A DNA stretch of 64,000 bases from Candidatus Paceibacterota bacterium. Its GTDB lineage: Bacteria; Verrucomicrobiota; Verrucomicrobiia; Limisphaerales; UBA8199. Under the pieces are notes generated by a model that ran no database searches, was not told where the DNA came from, and saw only the letters and a program-made list of their open reading frames with translations. Positions 48,196 through 57,090 of the stretch are shown here, one piece after another. Positions within the stretch are counted from its first letter, which is position 1. The number at the start of each line of letters is the position of its first letter. The stretch is from NCBI GenBank assembly GCA_035452965.1, contig DAOTCE010000022.1, forward strand, positions 1 through 64,000, in the 5' to 3' direction. The position numbers and the translations under genes were made by a program.

Positions 48196-51100
48196 ATGAA
48201 GAGCGGGAAGAACAACCATCATTGCATTGTGGGTGCCGCCAGCTGGATCAACGGCTGGCCGTTGCTTTTGGCGACCTCGCTGCACCTGCTCGCCCAGGCC
48301 GACTCCAGCCGCACGGACTACCGCAATGAGGTCTTCGACCCGGCGCTCACTAGCCAGCAGTGGACGACGCTGACCCAGGCACTGTCGGTGGCATTCTACA
48401 GCGGTAATATCGGCGACGCCCCTGGTTCCCCCAACGCCTTCAGCTCGGCCAAGACCAACAGCCCTACGGACGGGGCGGTTTATCTGACCCAATCCATTAT
48501 CGGCCAGCCGGTGGGGGTGACGACGGTGCCTTTCAACTTGAGCGTGAGCGGCAGCGGCACGGTCACCCCCGCCCCGGATGCCTATACCTGGGCTAACTGG
48601 TATCAACTGGGCCAGACGGTGACACTGACGGCGCAGCCAGGCCGCTACTATGTCTTCGCCGGATGGAGCGATGGCAATCTTGCCAATCCCCGCACGGTGG
48701 TTGCGGTCCCCAGCAATAGCTACGTCGCCGTCTTCACTAATACTCTCGCGCTGGAGACGAACGCGTTTAGCCGTGTGGTGCCATTCGGCACACCGCTGGT
48801 GCTGCTTGACGGGCAGTACTACTCCAACAACGTTGTGCCCGCTGCCAACGGCACAGTCTTTACGCTGCTGATCACCAACAGCTTCCCGAGCGGAACCAAC
48901 TACTACTCAGTCAACAATGCTGCGTACGTGCCTTACACCGGTCCCGTCCCGGTTACGGCGCCCTTTTCAATACGGGCGCGTGGCTACTCGCAGGATGGCC
49001 TGACGTCACAGGACGCCGACCGGGTGAACAGCATCAGCGTGAATACTCCCGGCGGCGGCACAATCGCTGTTACTTCACAGACAGACTTTTACACGGGAGC
49101 GAACTCCGTCACTTTGACGGCGTCGGGCGAGTCAGGCTGGAGCTTCCTTAATTGGACCAACGATGCCGACGGCGGGGATAATCCTAAGGCGTTGGTCATG
49201 ACCAACAGCCGGACGGTGCAGGCGGTTTTTGGCGCGCCTGTGGTTACCACTGGCACCGCCCTCCACGGCACCATTCGGCGGGAGCCCGATCTGACACTTT
49301 ATCCCTACGGCTCGACCGTGCGGTTATCCGCAATGCCCGATGCCGGCTACTACTTCGATTCCTGGAACGGCGCGCTGAATGGCCGCACGGACACGCCCGT
49401 TGACTTCATCGTCACCAACGCCAGCCCGGTGTCGACGAACACGGCCAAGTTCTTCGAGCTAGGCGTGAACATGTACTCGCTCACGCTGCTCAAGAGCGGC
49501 TATGGAACGGTGACCGTCACCCCTGCCGGATGGTCCTACGCCAGCGGCACGCTGGTGACCCTGAGCAACAATCCCGCGCCCGGCCAGAGCTTCATCGGCT
49601 GGTCTGGAGACGCTAACAACACCAACAACCCCATCACCGTCAGCATGACGGCCAGCAAGACTATCACCGCCAACTTCGCCGTCACGCAACCGCTCTTCGT
49701 GCTGTCGGCCGACAGTTACGAAGTGAGCGAGAGCGCAGGTGCGTTGGTCGTGCCGGTGCTGAACCTTGGCGTGCTGGGCGGCTCTGTCACCTTGTCCACG
49801 CTCGACGCCACAGCCGTCGCCGGCTCGGATTACACGACCAACTATACCGCGATCACCAGCCTCAGCGGCCCATCCACGAACTACGTGAGCATCCCCATCC
49901 GCCAGCAGTGGTTGAATGGCCCCGACAAGACCTTCCAGGTCAGCCTGAGCGGCGCGACCACGAATCTCGGCAGTCCCAGCGCGGCCCTGGTTAGCATTCA
50001 TTACGATGCGGCTCCGACGACCAACGGCTCATCTTTCGCCCAGGCTTTTCCCGAGCCTGCTCCTGACCGCAGCGGCAGCTTGCGGGTGACGCTCCTGCCG
50101 GAAAACATCGGCGGCCAGTGGCGGTTTGAATGGGAGCGGGGCTGGCGCAACGGCGGCATTCTGGTAACAAATCTGGAGCAGGCGAATTATCCCCTGGCCT
50201 TTCGCCAGTTGCCTGGCTACATCGTGCCCGAGCTGCCGCTGCAGGCGGTGTTTGCGCATGCGCCTACGACTGAGGTGACCAATCAGTATGCCGGCGCAGG
50301 GGGAGGCTTGGGCTGGTTGACGGTGAACCTTGGACCAAGTGTGGTGACCAACAGCGGCTGGCGCCTGCTGGGGGAGCCGGATTGGAGGGCGGGCGGGTCT
50401 ACCGCCGCCAACCTCGCACCCGGAGCCCGGCTGGTTGAGTTCAAACCGGTGAGCGGCCTGTCGGCCCCCGCCACACGGGAGGTGGAAGTCTTTGCCAACC
50501 AGGGAACCTTGATCTCGGGTTATTACCTGATTGTGACACCACCACCATACGATGTGGCATTGCCGACGCCCTTGCCGGACGCCAGCGTTATCAGCGCCGG
50601 TTTGACCAACTCACCGCGGTTGCCCTACGCCTTCAACGGCCAACTCCAATCGGATGTGGGCTATGGGAGCGGGGTGGCGGTGCGCGACAGGGTGGTGCTT
50701 ACGGCCGCGCACGTGGTGTTCAACGACACTGCCCTTTCCTACGTCGGCCAGGTGAACTGGTTCTTCCAGAAGCACAGCGGGGAGATGGACCCCAATCCCA
50801 TGCCCCTGTCGGCCCGCGGCTGGTATCTGGCTTCCGGTTACGCCGCACAGCGCGTTTACGACCTGACCAACGGCTATTCTCCCGGCGTCTCCAGCCCGCA
50901 ATCCCGGTACTGGGACGTGGCGGCGCTCTACTTCCTGTCGCCGGCGGCCCGGGGCGGTTATGGGGGTTATCTGGCGTCGGACATGCCGACCAACCAGTGG
51001 CTGGGCAATCCGCTCCCCAAGATGCTGGTGGGGTATCCGGTGGACGGAGCTTCGGCCGGCTACACCAACGTCGTGCCCGGCCGAATGCACGCCGTCGCGC

Positions 51101-52176
51101 CCAACAACTACGCCTTCACGCTGCAAAACGACCAGGTGTATGCCAGCGGGGACTTCCTGAGCTTCCCCGGGAACAGCGGTGGGCCGCTGTGTGTGCTCTA
51201 CACCAACAATGTGTTCTACCCCGCGGGGGTGTATTTGGGCACGCTGAACGGCGCCTCGGTCGTGCACGGCATTGACAGCAACGTGGTCAACCTGATCACG
51301 CTGGCGGCGACGCTGGGGGACGCGGGCACCAACCAGACGGGGGGCGGGGTGATTACGATTACGGTGGCCGGTGGAAGTGGGCTGCTGGCCTATGTGCAGG
51401 TGAACATCGGGCCGCCGGCGGCGCTGGCCGCAGGAGCGGCGTGGCGGCTGCAAGGGAGCACCAACTGGTCAACTGGCACCAACGACATGGTGGCCGTGGC
51501 GGGGGGCGCTTCGGCCATACTGGAATTCAAATCCATTCCAGGCTGGAACCTGCCGACCAACGCGACCATAGCGCTGGCCTTGGGAGATCGAGTACTTGTG
51601 CCGGCGCTCTATACCCGCGCAGCACAACTCAACGTGAGCCCAGCCGAAGGGCTGACTGCCAGCGGCTATGTCGGCGGGCCGTTCACACCGCCGAGCCTGA
51701 CTTACACCCTCACCAACATGGGTGAGACCAGCCTGGACTGGGAGGTGAGCAAGACGGCGGAGTGGCTCTCGCTGTCTTCAGCCAGTGGGACGCTGGCCGC
51801 AGGACACGGGGCTGAAATCACGCTCAGTCTGAACGCCCAGGCCGCCAGCCTAGTCCCAGGCACCTACTCGAACACGATCACTTTCGCCAATCTCAGCACG
51901 GGCATCGGCAACACGAACTTCCCTGTGAGCCTCATCGTGGCCGCGCACCCGCTGGCCCACCTCACAAGCCTAAACCTGCTCGCCGACGGTGCGGTCGCCA
52001 TAACCCTGGAGGGGCCCCCAGGCCGCGTCTATGCCATCCTGGGTTCTGCCAATCTGCTCACTCCGCTCACCAACTGGCCCGAAGTGCTGCGCCTGACCAA
52101 CGCCACCGGCCAGATTACTTTCACCAACCCGCCCCCCGCCGTCACGCCGCAGTATTACCGCGCCAGGCAGCTCTGA
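48196..52176 (+). CDS. giant secreted InlB-repeat/Calx-beta/trypsin-like protease (paralogue 2)
   Basis: The 1326-residue protein starts at the ATG two bases after the upstream stop (the frame is open further upstream inside that gene). Residues about 115-495 are InlB-like bacterial repeats (for example SGWSFLNWTNDADGGDNPKA). A Calx-beta domain follows at about 500-605 (LFVLSADSYEVSESAGALVV). WR-type modules lead into the protease domain, with His839 (VVLTAAHVVF), Asp907 (WDVAALYF) and Ser994 (PGNSGGPLC). After another module comes a BACON-like or similar beta-domain (about 1140-1250, SLDWEVSKTAEWLSLSSASG), absent from the other two. The common tail is NWPEVLRLTNATGQITFTN. This is the only one of the three without NHL repeats. 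Confidence 0.85.
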   Translation: MKSGKNNHHCIVGAASWINGWPLLLATSLHLLAQADSSRTDYRNEVFDPALTSQQWTTLTQALSVAFYSGNIGDAPGSPNAFSSAKTNSPTDGAVYLTQSIIGQPVGVTTVPFNLSVSGSGTVTPAPDAYTWANWYQLGQTVTLTAQPGRYYVFAGWSDGNLANPRTVVAVPSNSYVAVFTNTLALETNAFSRVVPFGTPLVLLDGQYYSNNVVPAANGTVFTLLITNSFPSGTNYYSVNNAAYVPYTGPVPVTAPFSIRARGYSQDGLTSQDADRVNSISVNTPGGGTIAVTSQTDFYTGANSVTLTASGESGWSFLNWTNDADGGDNPKALVMTNSRTVQAVFGAPVVTTGTALHGTIRREPDLTLYPYGSTVRLSAMPDAGYYFDSWNGALNGRTDTPVDFIVTNASPVSTNTAKFFELGVNMYSLTLLKSGYGTVTVTPAGWSYASGTLVTLSNNPAPGQSFIGWSGDANNTNNPITVSMTASKTITANFAVTQPLFVLSADSYEVSESAGALVVPVLNLGVLGGSVTLSTLDATAVAGSDYTTNYTAITSLSGPSTNYVSIPIRQQWLNGPDKTFQVSLSGATTNLGSPSAALVSIHYDAAPTTNGSSFAQAFPEPAPDRSGSLRVTLLPENIGGQWRFEWERGWRNGGILVTNLEQANYPLAFRQLPGYIVPELPLQAVFAHAPTTEVTNQYAGAGGGLGWLTVNLGPSVVTNSGWRLLGEPDWRAGGSTAANLAPGARLVEFKPVSGLSAPATREVEVFANQGTLISGYYLIVTPPPYDVALPTPLPDASVISAGLTNSPRLPYAFNGQLQSDVGYGSGVAVRDRVVLTAAHVVFNDTALSYVGQVNWFFQKHSGEMDPNPMPLSARGWYLASGYAAQRVYDLTNGYSPGVSSPQSRYWDVAALYFLSPAARGGYGGYLASDMPTNQWLGNPLPKMLVGYPVDGASAGYTNVVPGRMHAVAPNNYAFTLQNDQVYASGDFLSFPGNSGGPLCVLYTNNVFYPAGVYLGTLNGASVVHGIDSNVVNLITLAATLGDAGTNQTGGGVITITVAGGSGLLAYVQVNIGPPAALAAGAAWRLQGSTNWSTGTNDMVAVAGGASAILEFKSIPGWNLPTNATIALALGDRVLVPALYTRAAQLNVSPAEGLTASGYVGGPFTPPSLTYTLTNMGETSLDWEVSKTAEWLSLSSASGTLAAGHGAEITLSLNAQAASLVPGTYSNTITFANLSTGIGNTNFPVSLIVAAHPLAHLTSLNLLADGAVAITLEGPPGRVYAILGSANLLTPLTNWPEVLRLTNATGQITFTNPPPAVTPQYYRARQL

Positions 52177-52365
52177 GGGCTGCAACCGCTGCCTATTCAT
52201 GGCCGGCTGCGCCCGAGGACGGGCGCACTCCGGTGGCAGTGCCCAAATGGGCCTCCGAGCCGGACCTGTCAGAATGCTGCTTGCCAGTTAATTCAAGCAC
52301 ATTACGATGCGGGCCTGCAGGCTATGGAAACGGATTAGAGCACAGCCAAACGCATTTGCCGTGAA

Positions 52366-55300
52366 ATGAAAACCCAGCTTCATACCACAACCATCCATTC
52401 CCGAGGCTTTAAATCAATATGTGCGCTCTTGACAGCGCTTGGTCTGTTGACGGGCAGCGCCAAGGGAGCATGCCCTGAGCCGACAGGCGCCCCACCGCCC
52501 GTCATGCTACCGCTGGAAATGCAACAGGATTTTGTAGTGGTGCAGTTTTTGACACAGCCGGGCTTCGACTACTGGATCCTAGGCACCCATGACCCCGATA
52601 ATCCCGACAGCCTTTGGTTCTACCTCGGGCAGATGTCCGCCTCGGGAACCACCACGTCTTTCGTTGACGGTACAAGCGGGAATGAGCCCGTCCGTTACTA
52701 CCAGGTTTATGAAGGCCCCACTGGGCTGTACAGCCGCAATGCAGTCGGGTATGTCAGGAGGGCGCTGCCGACGGGGTTCACGCACGTGGTCACCCCTCGA
52801 CATTTCCCCAACACGGTTGGCGCCATGTTCCCCTCCGCTCCCGATGGCGCCGCTATCATTGATGCGCTTGGCAATACAAATTACTGCAGCAACTATGGTT
52901 ACGGCGACGCCGAATGGGATGATCCGGACATGATGATCGCGCCGGCGCAATCTTATACCTTCTACAACCCGAATCCGAGCGACTGGCATGCGGTTTTTGC
53001 CGGGGTGTTCATTCCAGAGTTCTCAGTGCCTTTCGACTGCGTCTATGCGACTCCTTTCACGTTCACCACCCTGGCCGGACGCGCGGCCCAGGGCAGCGCC
53101 GACGGCAGCGGCACCGCCGCCCAGTTTAACAACCCCCAGGCGATTGCCGCGCGCCACGTGGGGACTGGCTACGAACTTTACGTCGCAGACCGGGACAACC
53201 ACACCCTGCGCAAGGTGGTCAACGGAGTGGTAACCACACTCGCCGGGTTGCCAGGCAGTCCCGGCAGCCAGGACGGCACGACAAACACGGCGCGATTCTC
53301 CGCGCCGTCGGGTGTTGCGGTGAGCGCCAGTGGCACAGTTTACGTTGCGGACGGGAACAATCACACGATCCGCAAGGTCACCCCTCAAGGGGTGGTCACC
53401 ACGCTGGCCGGATTGCCCGGACTGACGGGCGGCCAGGATGGCCAGTCTGGCGAGGCTCGCTTTAACAGTCCCTGCGGCCTCGCTTTGGACAATGCGGGCA
53501 CACTCTATGTCGCGGATAAGATGAATCACACGATTCGTGCCATAACGCCCGCCGGGCTGGTCACCACGCTCGCCGGCGGGTTGGGCCTTTGTGGCTCCAA
53601 CGACGGCACGGGCAGCGCGGCCCGGTTCTCCCATCCTACAGGCGTTGCGGTGGACGGAGCCGGCAATGTCTATGTCGCGGATGCGGACAATTCCACGATC
53701 CGCAAGGTGACGCCGTCGGGGGTCGTCACGACTCTGGCGGGCATGGCCGGGAGTTACGGTTCCGGCGACGGCCCGAGCCTTTCAGCAAGGTTTACTCTGC
53801 CGCAAAGCATTACGGTGGACAACGCGACCAACCTCTACGTCGCGGACTCGATGAATCATACCGTTCGAAAGCTGACGCCGCAGGGCACTGGTTGGGTGGT
53901 CAGCACCCTGGCAGGACTGGCAGGAGTCAGTGGCAGTGAGGATGATGCTGGCAGCGCTGCCCGGTTCAAGAGTCCTGCGGGGGTCGCCGTGGACAGTCAG
54001 GGCCGAATATATGTCGCGGACACACGCAACAACCTGATCCGCAGAATCACCTCGGCGGGGTCGGTAAGCACCATTGCGGGAGACGTTTGGGCAGGAACTC
54101 CCGGGAGCACCGATGGCAAAGGCAACGCCGCGACGTTTTCCACGCCCTCCGGCGCGGCAGTGGATTCTTCGCGTAACATCTATGTGGCTGACGCTGCCAG
54201 CAGCATCATTCGAGTGGTTAATTCGCAGGGATACGTTTCCACGCTGGCCGGCAATCCCGGCATCAACGGCAGCGTCGATGGCATAGGCAGCGAAGCCCTC
54301 TTTTATGGCCCCTCCGGCGTGGCGGTGGACAGCGTAGGGAACGTGTATGTTGCCGACACCACCAACCACACCATCCGCTATATCAACTGGGATGGAGAAG
54401 TGGTCACAATGGCCGGCATCCCCGGCAATCCCGGGAGCAACGATGGCCCCATGGAAACGGCTCGGTTTAAATATCCGTCTGGCGTGGCGGTGGACAGTAA
54501 TGGGACCGTTTATGTTGCCGACCGCGACAATCATTCCATCCGGATGGTGACGTTCTGGGGAGAGGTCAGCACCGTGGCGGGGCTGGCGGGAGCCGCCGGC
54601 GCAGCGGACGGCACGAATAGCGCGGCCCGGTTCAACCACCCGTGCGGCGTGGCGGTGGATGGCGCGGGCGTTCTCTATGTGGCGGATCGCGACAACCATA
54701 CGGTTCGGAAGATTGTGCCGCAGGGTGACGATTGGGTGGTCACTACGCTGGTGGGCAGGGCACAGACCGTCGGCACCGCTGATGGCATGGGCGGGCTGGC
54801 AAGTTTTCTGGAGCCGTGCGGGGTGGCGGTGGACAGCGCGGGCAATCTGTACGTCACCGAGAGGCTCGGTTACACCGTTCGAAAAATCACGCCCGCTGGC
54901 GAGGTCACCACGCTGGCTGGCCACACCAAATCCGCCGGCAGCCTCGACGGCACAGGCCCCGGAGCATGGTTTAACAAGCCACTCGGGGTGGCGGTGGATG
55001 ACCGCGGCGAAGTTTACGTGGCGGATTCCGGCAACAACATCATCCGCAAAGGAGTCTTTCGTCAGTACGTTTCGACCAATGCCGTGCCTTACACCCAGCC
55101 GCCGATGACTGGGAGCCTGGTCGTGACCCTGCTTCCATCCGGCGTGCCGGGGCAATGGCGGTTTCCCTGGGAACTGGGTTGGCACAGCAGCGGCGAGGTT
55201 GTGTCCAACCTTGTCGCAGGGAACTATCCTGTCGAGTTCCGCAACCCCCCCGGCTACGTGTTGATTGCCACCAACGACTTCATTGCCGTGGTGAGGACCA

Positions 55301-56913
55301 ACACAACAACCTGGGTCACCAACCAGTATTTGCCCACGCTGGGCGGCCCGCCGCAAACGGGCTGGCTGAAGGTGAACATCAGCGGCAGCGTGCCCACCGG
55401 CGGCGCTTGGAGACTGCGGGGCGAGACGACATGGCGGGCGTCGGGTTCAACCGCGACCAACCTCTTGCCCGACATTTACGGGGTTGAGTTTGCGCCGGTG
55501 AGCGGGATGAGCAGGCCGCCCGGCTTGGCCGCTCAAGTGGTGGCAAACCAAGGGACCGAAGTTTCGTCCGGCAGTTACAGCATGGCCCTGGCGCCGTCCC
55601 CGGGGGTAGCCCTGCCGGCAGTGGTGCCTTCGATGAAGATCAGCAACCTGTCCGCGTTCCCCTTCGGCTTCAACGGTCAGTTGCTTTCGGATGCGGGCTG
55701 GGGCAGCGGCGTGGCGGTGCGGCCCAACGTGGTGCTGACGGCGGCGCATGTGGTCTTCAACGACCAGACTCTTTCCTATGTCGGGAAGCTGCACTGGTTT
55801 TTCCGGCGGGACGCGGGAGTCTTTGAACCCGAGCCTTTGGCGGCACGGGGTTGGTATGTGTTGGGCAGCTATGCGGCCCAGCGGACCAACGACTTGTCAC
55901 CGAGCGGCGGCTACGGTGTTGGCCAGGGCAGTCCTGCGTCGCGCAATCTGGACGTGGCGGCGATCTACTTCCCCTCCCCGGTGGCGGGGGGAGGTTACGG
56001 GGGCTATCTTCCGTCAGACATGGTGCCGAATCCGTGGCTGACGGGCACGAGCCCGAAGATGCTGGCAGGCTACCCGGTGGACGGTTCGATGTTCGGCGAC
56101 GCCACGATCGTCCCCGGCAAGATGTACCAAACGGGGCCGTCCAATGCCGTGTTCACCCTGGCCACGAACCAGGTTTTCAACCCACAGGTCTATACGGCGT
56201 CCTGGCTGTTGAGTTACCCGGGCAACAGCGGCGGACCGTTGTACGTGGATTACAACGGCTATTATTACCCGGCGGGAGTCTATTTGGGCACGCTGTATAA
56301 CGGCGTGGTGCCGTATGCCTCGCTGGTGCGGGGGATAGACAGCACCGTGGAGAGCCTGATCGCCGGGGCGCAGGAGCTGGGGGATTCGGGAACCAACGGC
56401 ACGGGCGGCGGGGTGATTACAATCACGGCGGGCAGCGGGAGCGGCAAGCTGGCTTACTTGCAGGTGAACCTCGGCCCGGAAGCGGCCGTTAATGCGGGTG
56501 CGGCCTGGCGGTTGGCAGGGAGTAGCTCCTGGTGCGGGAACTCGCCTTTCACCGTCACGGTCCCGCAGGGCGGTTCGGCGGTACTTGAGTTCAAGCCTAT
56601 CCCGGGCTGGGACCTGCCTGCCTCGCAGGATGTGGATTTGACCTTGGGTGGACTGAGAACCACAATCGCCCTCTACACGCAGTCGGTGCCGGTTCGGTTG
56701 AGCGGGGTGCGCGTCCTGCCCGATGGCGCTCTCGCCATGACGCTGGAAGGAACCCCCGGCGGCATCTATGCCGTCCTGGCCTCCGGCAACCTGCTCACTC
56801 CGCTTGCCAACTGGCCCGAGGTCCTCCGCCTCACCAACACCACCGGCCAGACCACCTTCACCAACCCGCCCCCAGCCGTCACGCCGCAGTATTACCGCGC
56901 CAGGGAGCTCTGA
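52366..56913 (+). CDS. giant secreted NHL/trypsin-like protease (paralogue 3)
   Basis: The 1515-residue protein has a signal peptide (SICALLTALGLLTGSAKG). An unassigned domain (about 40-225) is followed by exactly twelve NHL repeats (about 232-895; for example GVAVDGAGNVYVADADNSTI), predicting two six-bladed propellers. Then come WR-type modules (GQWRFPWELGWHSSGEVV, GGAWRLRGETTWRASG). The protease domain has His1128 (VVLTAAHVVF), Asp1196 (NLDVAAIYF) and Ser1288 (PGNSGGPLY). The C-terminal module and tail match paralogues 1 and 2 closely (CGNSPFTVTVPQGGSAVLEF is almost the same as in paralogue 1). It probably arose by duplication with replacement of the N-terminal half. Confidence 0.86.
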   Translation: MKTQLHTTTIHSRGFKSICALLTALGLLTGSAKGACPEPTGAPPPVMLPLEMQQDFVVVQFLTQPGFDYWILGTHDPDNPDSLWFYLGQMSASGTTTSFVDGTSGNEPVRYYQVYEGPTGLYSRNAVGYVRRALPTGFTHVVTPRHFPNTVGAMFPSAPDGAAIIDALGNTNYCSNYGYGDAEWDDPDMMIAPAQSYTFYNPNPSDWHAVFAGVFIPEFSVPFDCVYATPFTFTTLAGRAAQGSADGSGTAAQFNNPQAIAARHVGTGYELYVADRDNHTLRKVVNGVVTTLAGLPGSPGSQDGTTNTARFSAPSGVAVSASGTVYVADGNNHTIRKVTPQGVVTTLAGLPGLTGGQDGQSGEARFNSPCGLALDNAGTLYVADKMNHTIRAITPAGLVTTLAGGLGLCGSNDGTGSAARFSHPTGVAVDGAGNVYVADADNSTIRKVTPSGVVTTLAGMAGSYGSGDGPSLSARFTLPQSITVDNATNLYVADSMNHTVRKLTPQGTGWVVSTLAGLAGVSGSEDDAGSAARFKSPAGVAVDSQGRIYVADTRNNLIRRITSAGSVSTIAGDVWAGTPGSTDGKGNAATFSTPSGAAVDSSRNIYVADAASSIIRVVNSQGYVSTLAGNPGINGSVDGIGSEALFYGPSGVAVDSVGNVYVADTTNHTIRYINWDGEVVTMAGIPGNPGSNDGPMETARFKYPSGVAVDSNGTVYVADRDNHSIRMVTFWGEVSTVAGLAGAAGAADGTNSAARFNHPCGVAVDGAGVLYVADRDNHTVRKIVPQGDDWVVTTLVGRAQTVGTADGMGGLASFLEPCGVAVDSAGNLYVTERLGYTVRKITPAGEVTTLAGHTKSAGSLDGTGPGAWFNKPLGVAVDDRGEVYVADSGNNIIRKGVFRQYVSTNAVPYTQPPMTGSLVVTLLPSGVPGQWRFPWELGWHSSGEVVSNLVAGNYPVEFRNPPGYVLIATNDFIAVVRTNTTTWVTNQYLPTLGGPPQTGWLKVNISGSVPTGGAWRLRGETTWRASGSTATNLLPDIYGVEFAPVSGMSRPPGLAAQVVANQGTEVSSGSYSMALAPSPGVALPAVVPSMKISNLSAFPFGFNGQLLSDAGWGSGVAVRPNVVLTAAHVVFNDQTLSYVGKLHWFFRRDAGVFEPEPLAARGWYVLGSYAAQRTNDLSPSGGYGVGQGSPASRNLDVAAIYFPSPVAGGGYGGYLPSDMVPNPWLTGTSPKMLAGYPVDGSMFGDATIVPGKMYQTGPSNAVFTLATNQVFNPQVYTASWLLSYPGNSGGPLYVDYNGYYYPAGVYLGTLYNGVVPYASLVRGIDSTVESLIAGAQELGDSGTNGTGGGVITITAGSGSGKLAYLQVNLGPEAAVNAGAAWRLAGSSSWCGNSPFTVTVPQGGSAVLEFKPIPGWDLPASQDVDLTLGGLRTTIALYTQSVPVRLSGVRVLPDGALAMTLEGTPGGIYAVLASGNLLTPLANWPEVLRLTNTTGQTTFTNPPPAVTPQYYRAREL

Positions 56914-57090
56914 TCCCTGCAAACGGCATGCTTCAAGAATGGGAAAGGACCTTCGCGCGCTCTGACTTCTGCTCCAAAGCAGTTCGGGGGGCACACGGGG
57001 TGCCGGGTTAAGTTGGTTGCCTTATACCGGCATTGCTATTCCGAAGGCCTTTTGTAAGCTTCCGCCAAGCAATGCCTTCCCGGCCGCACC

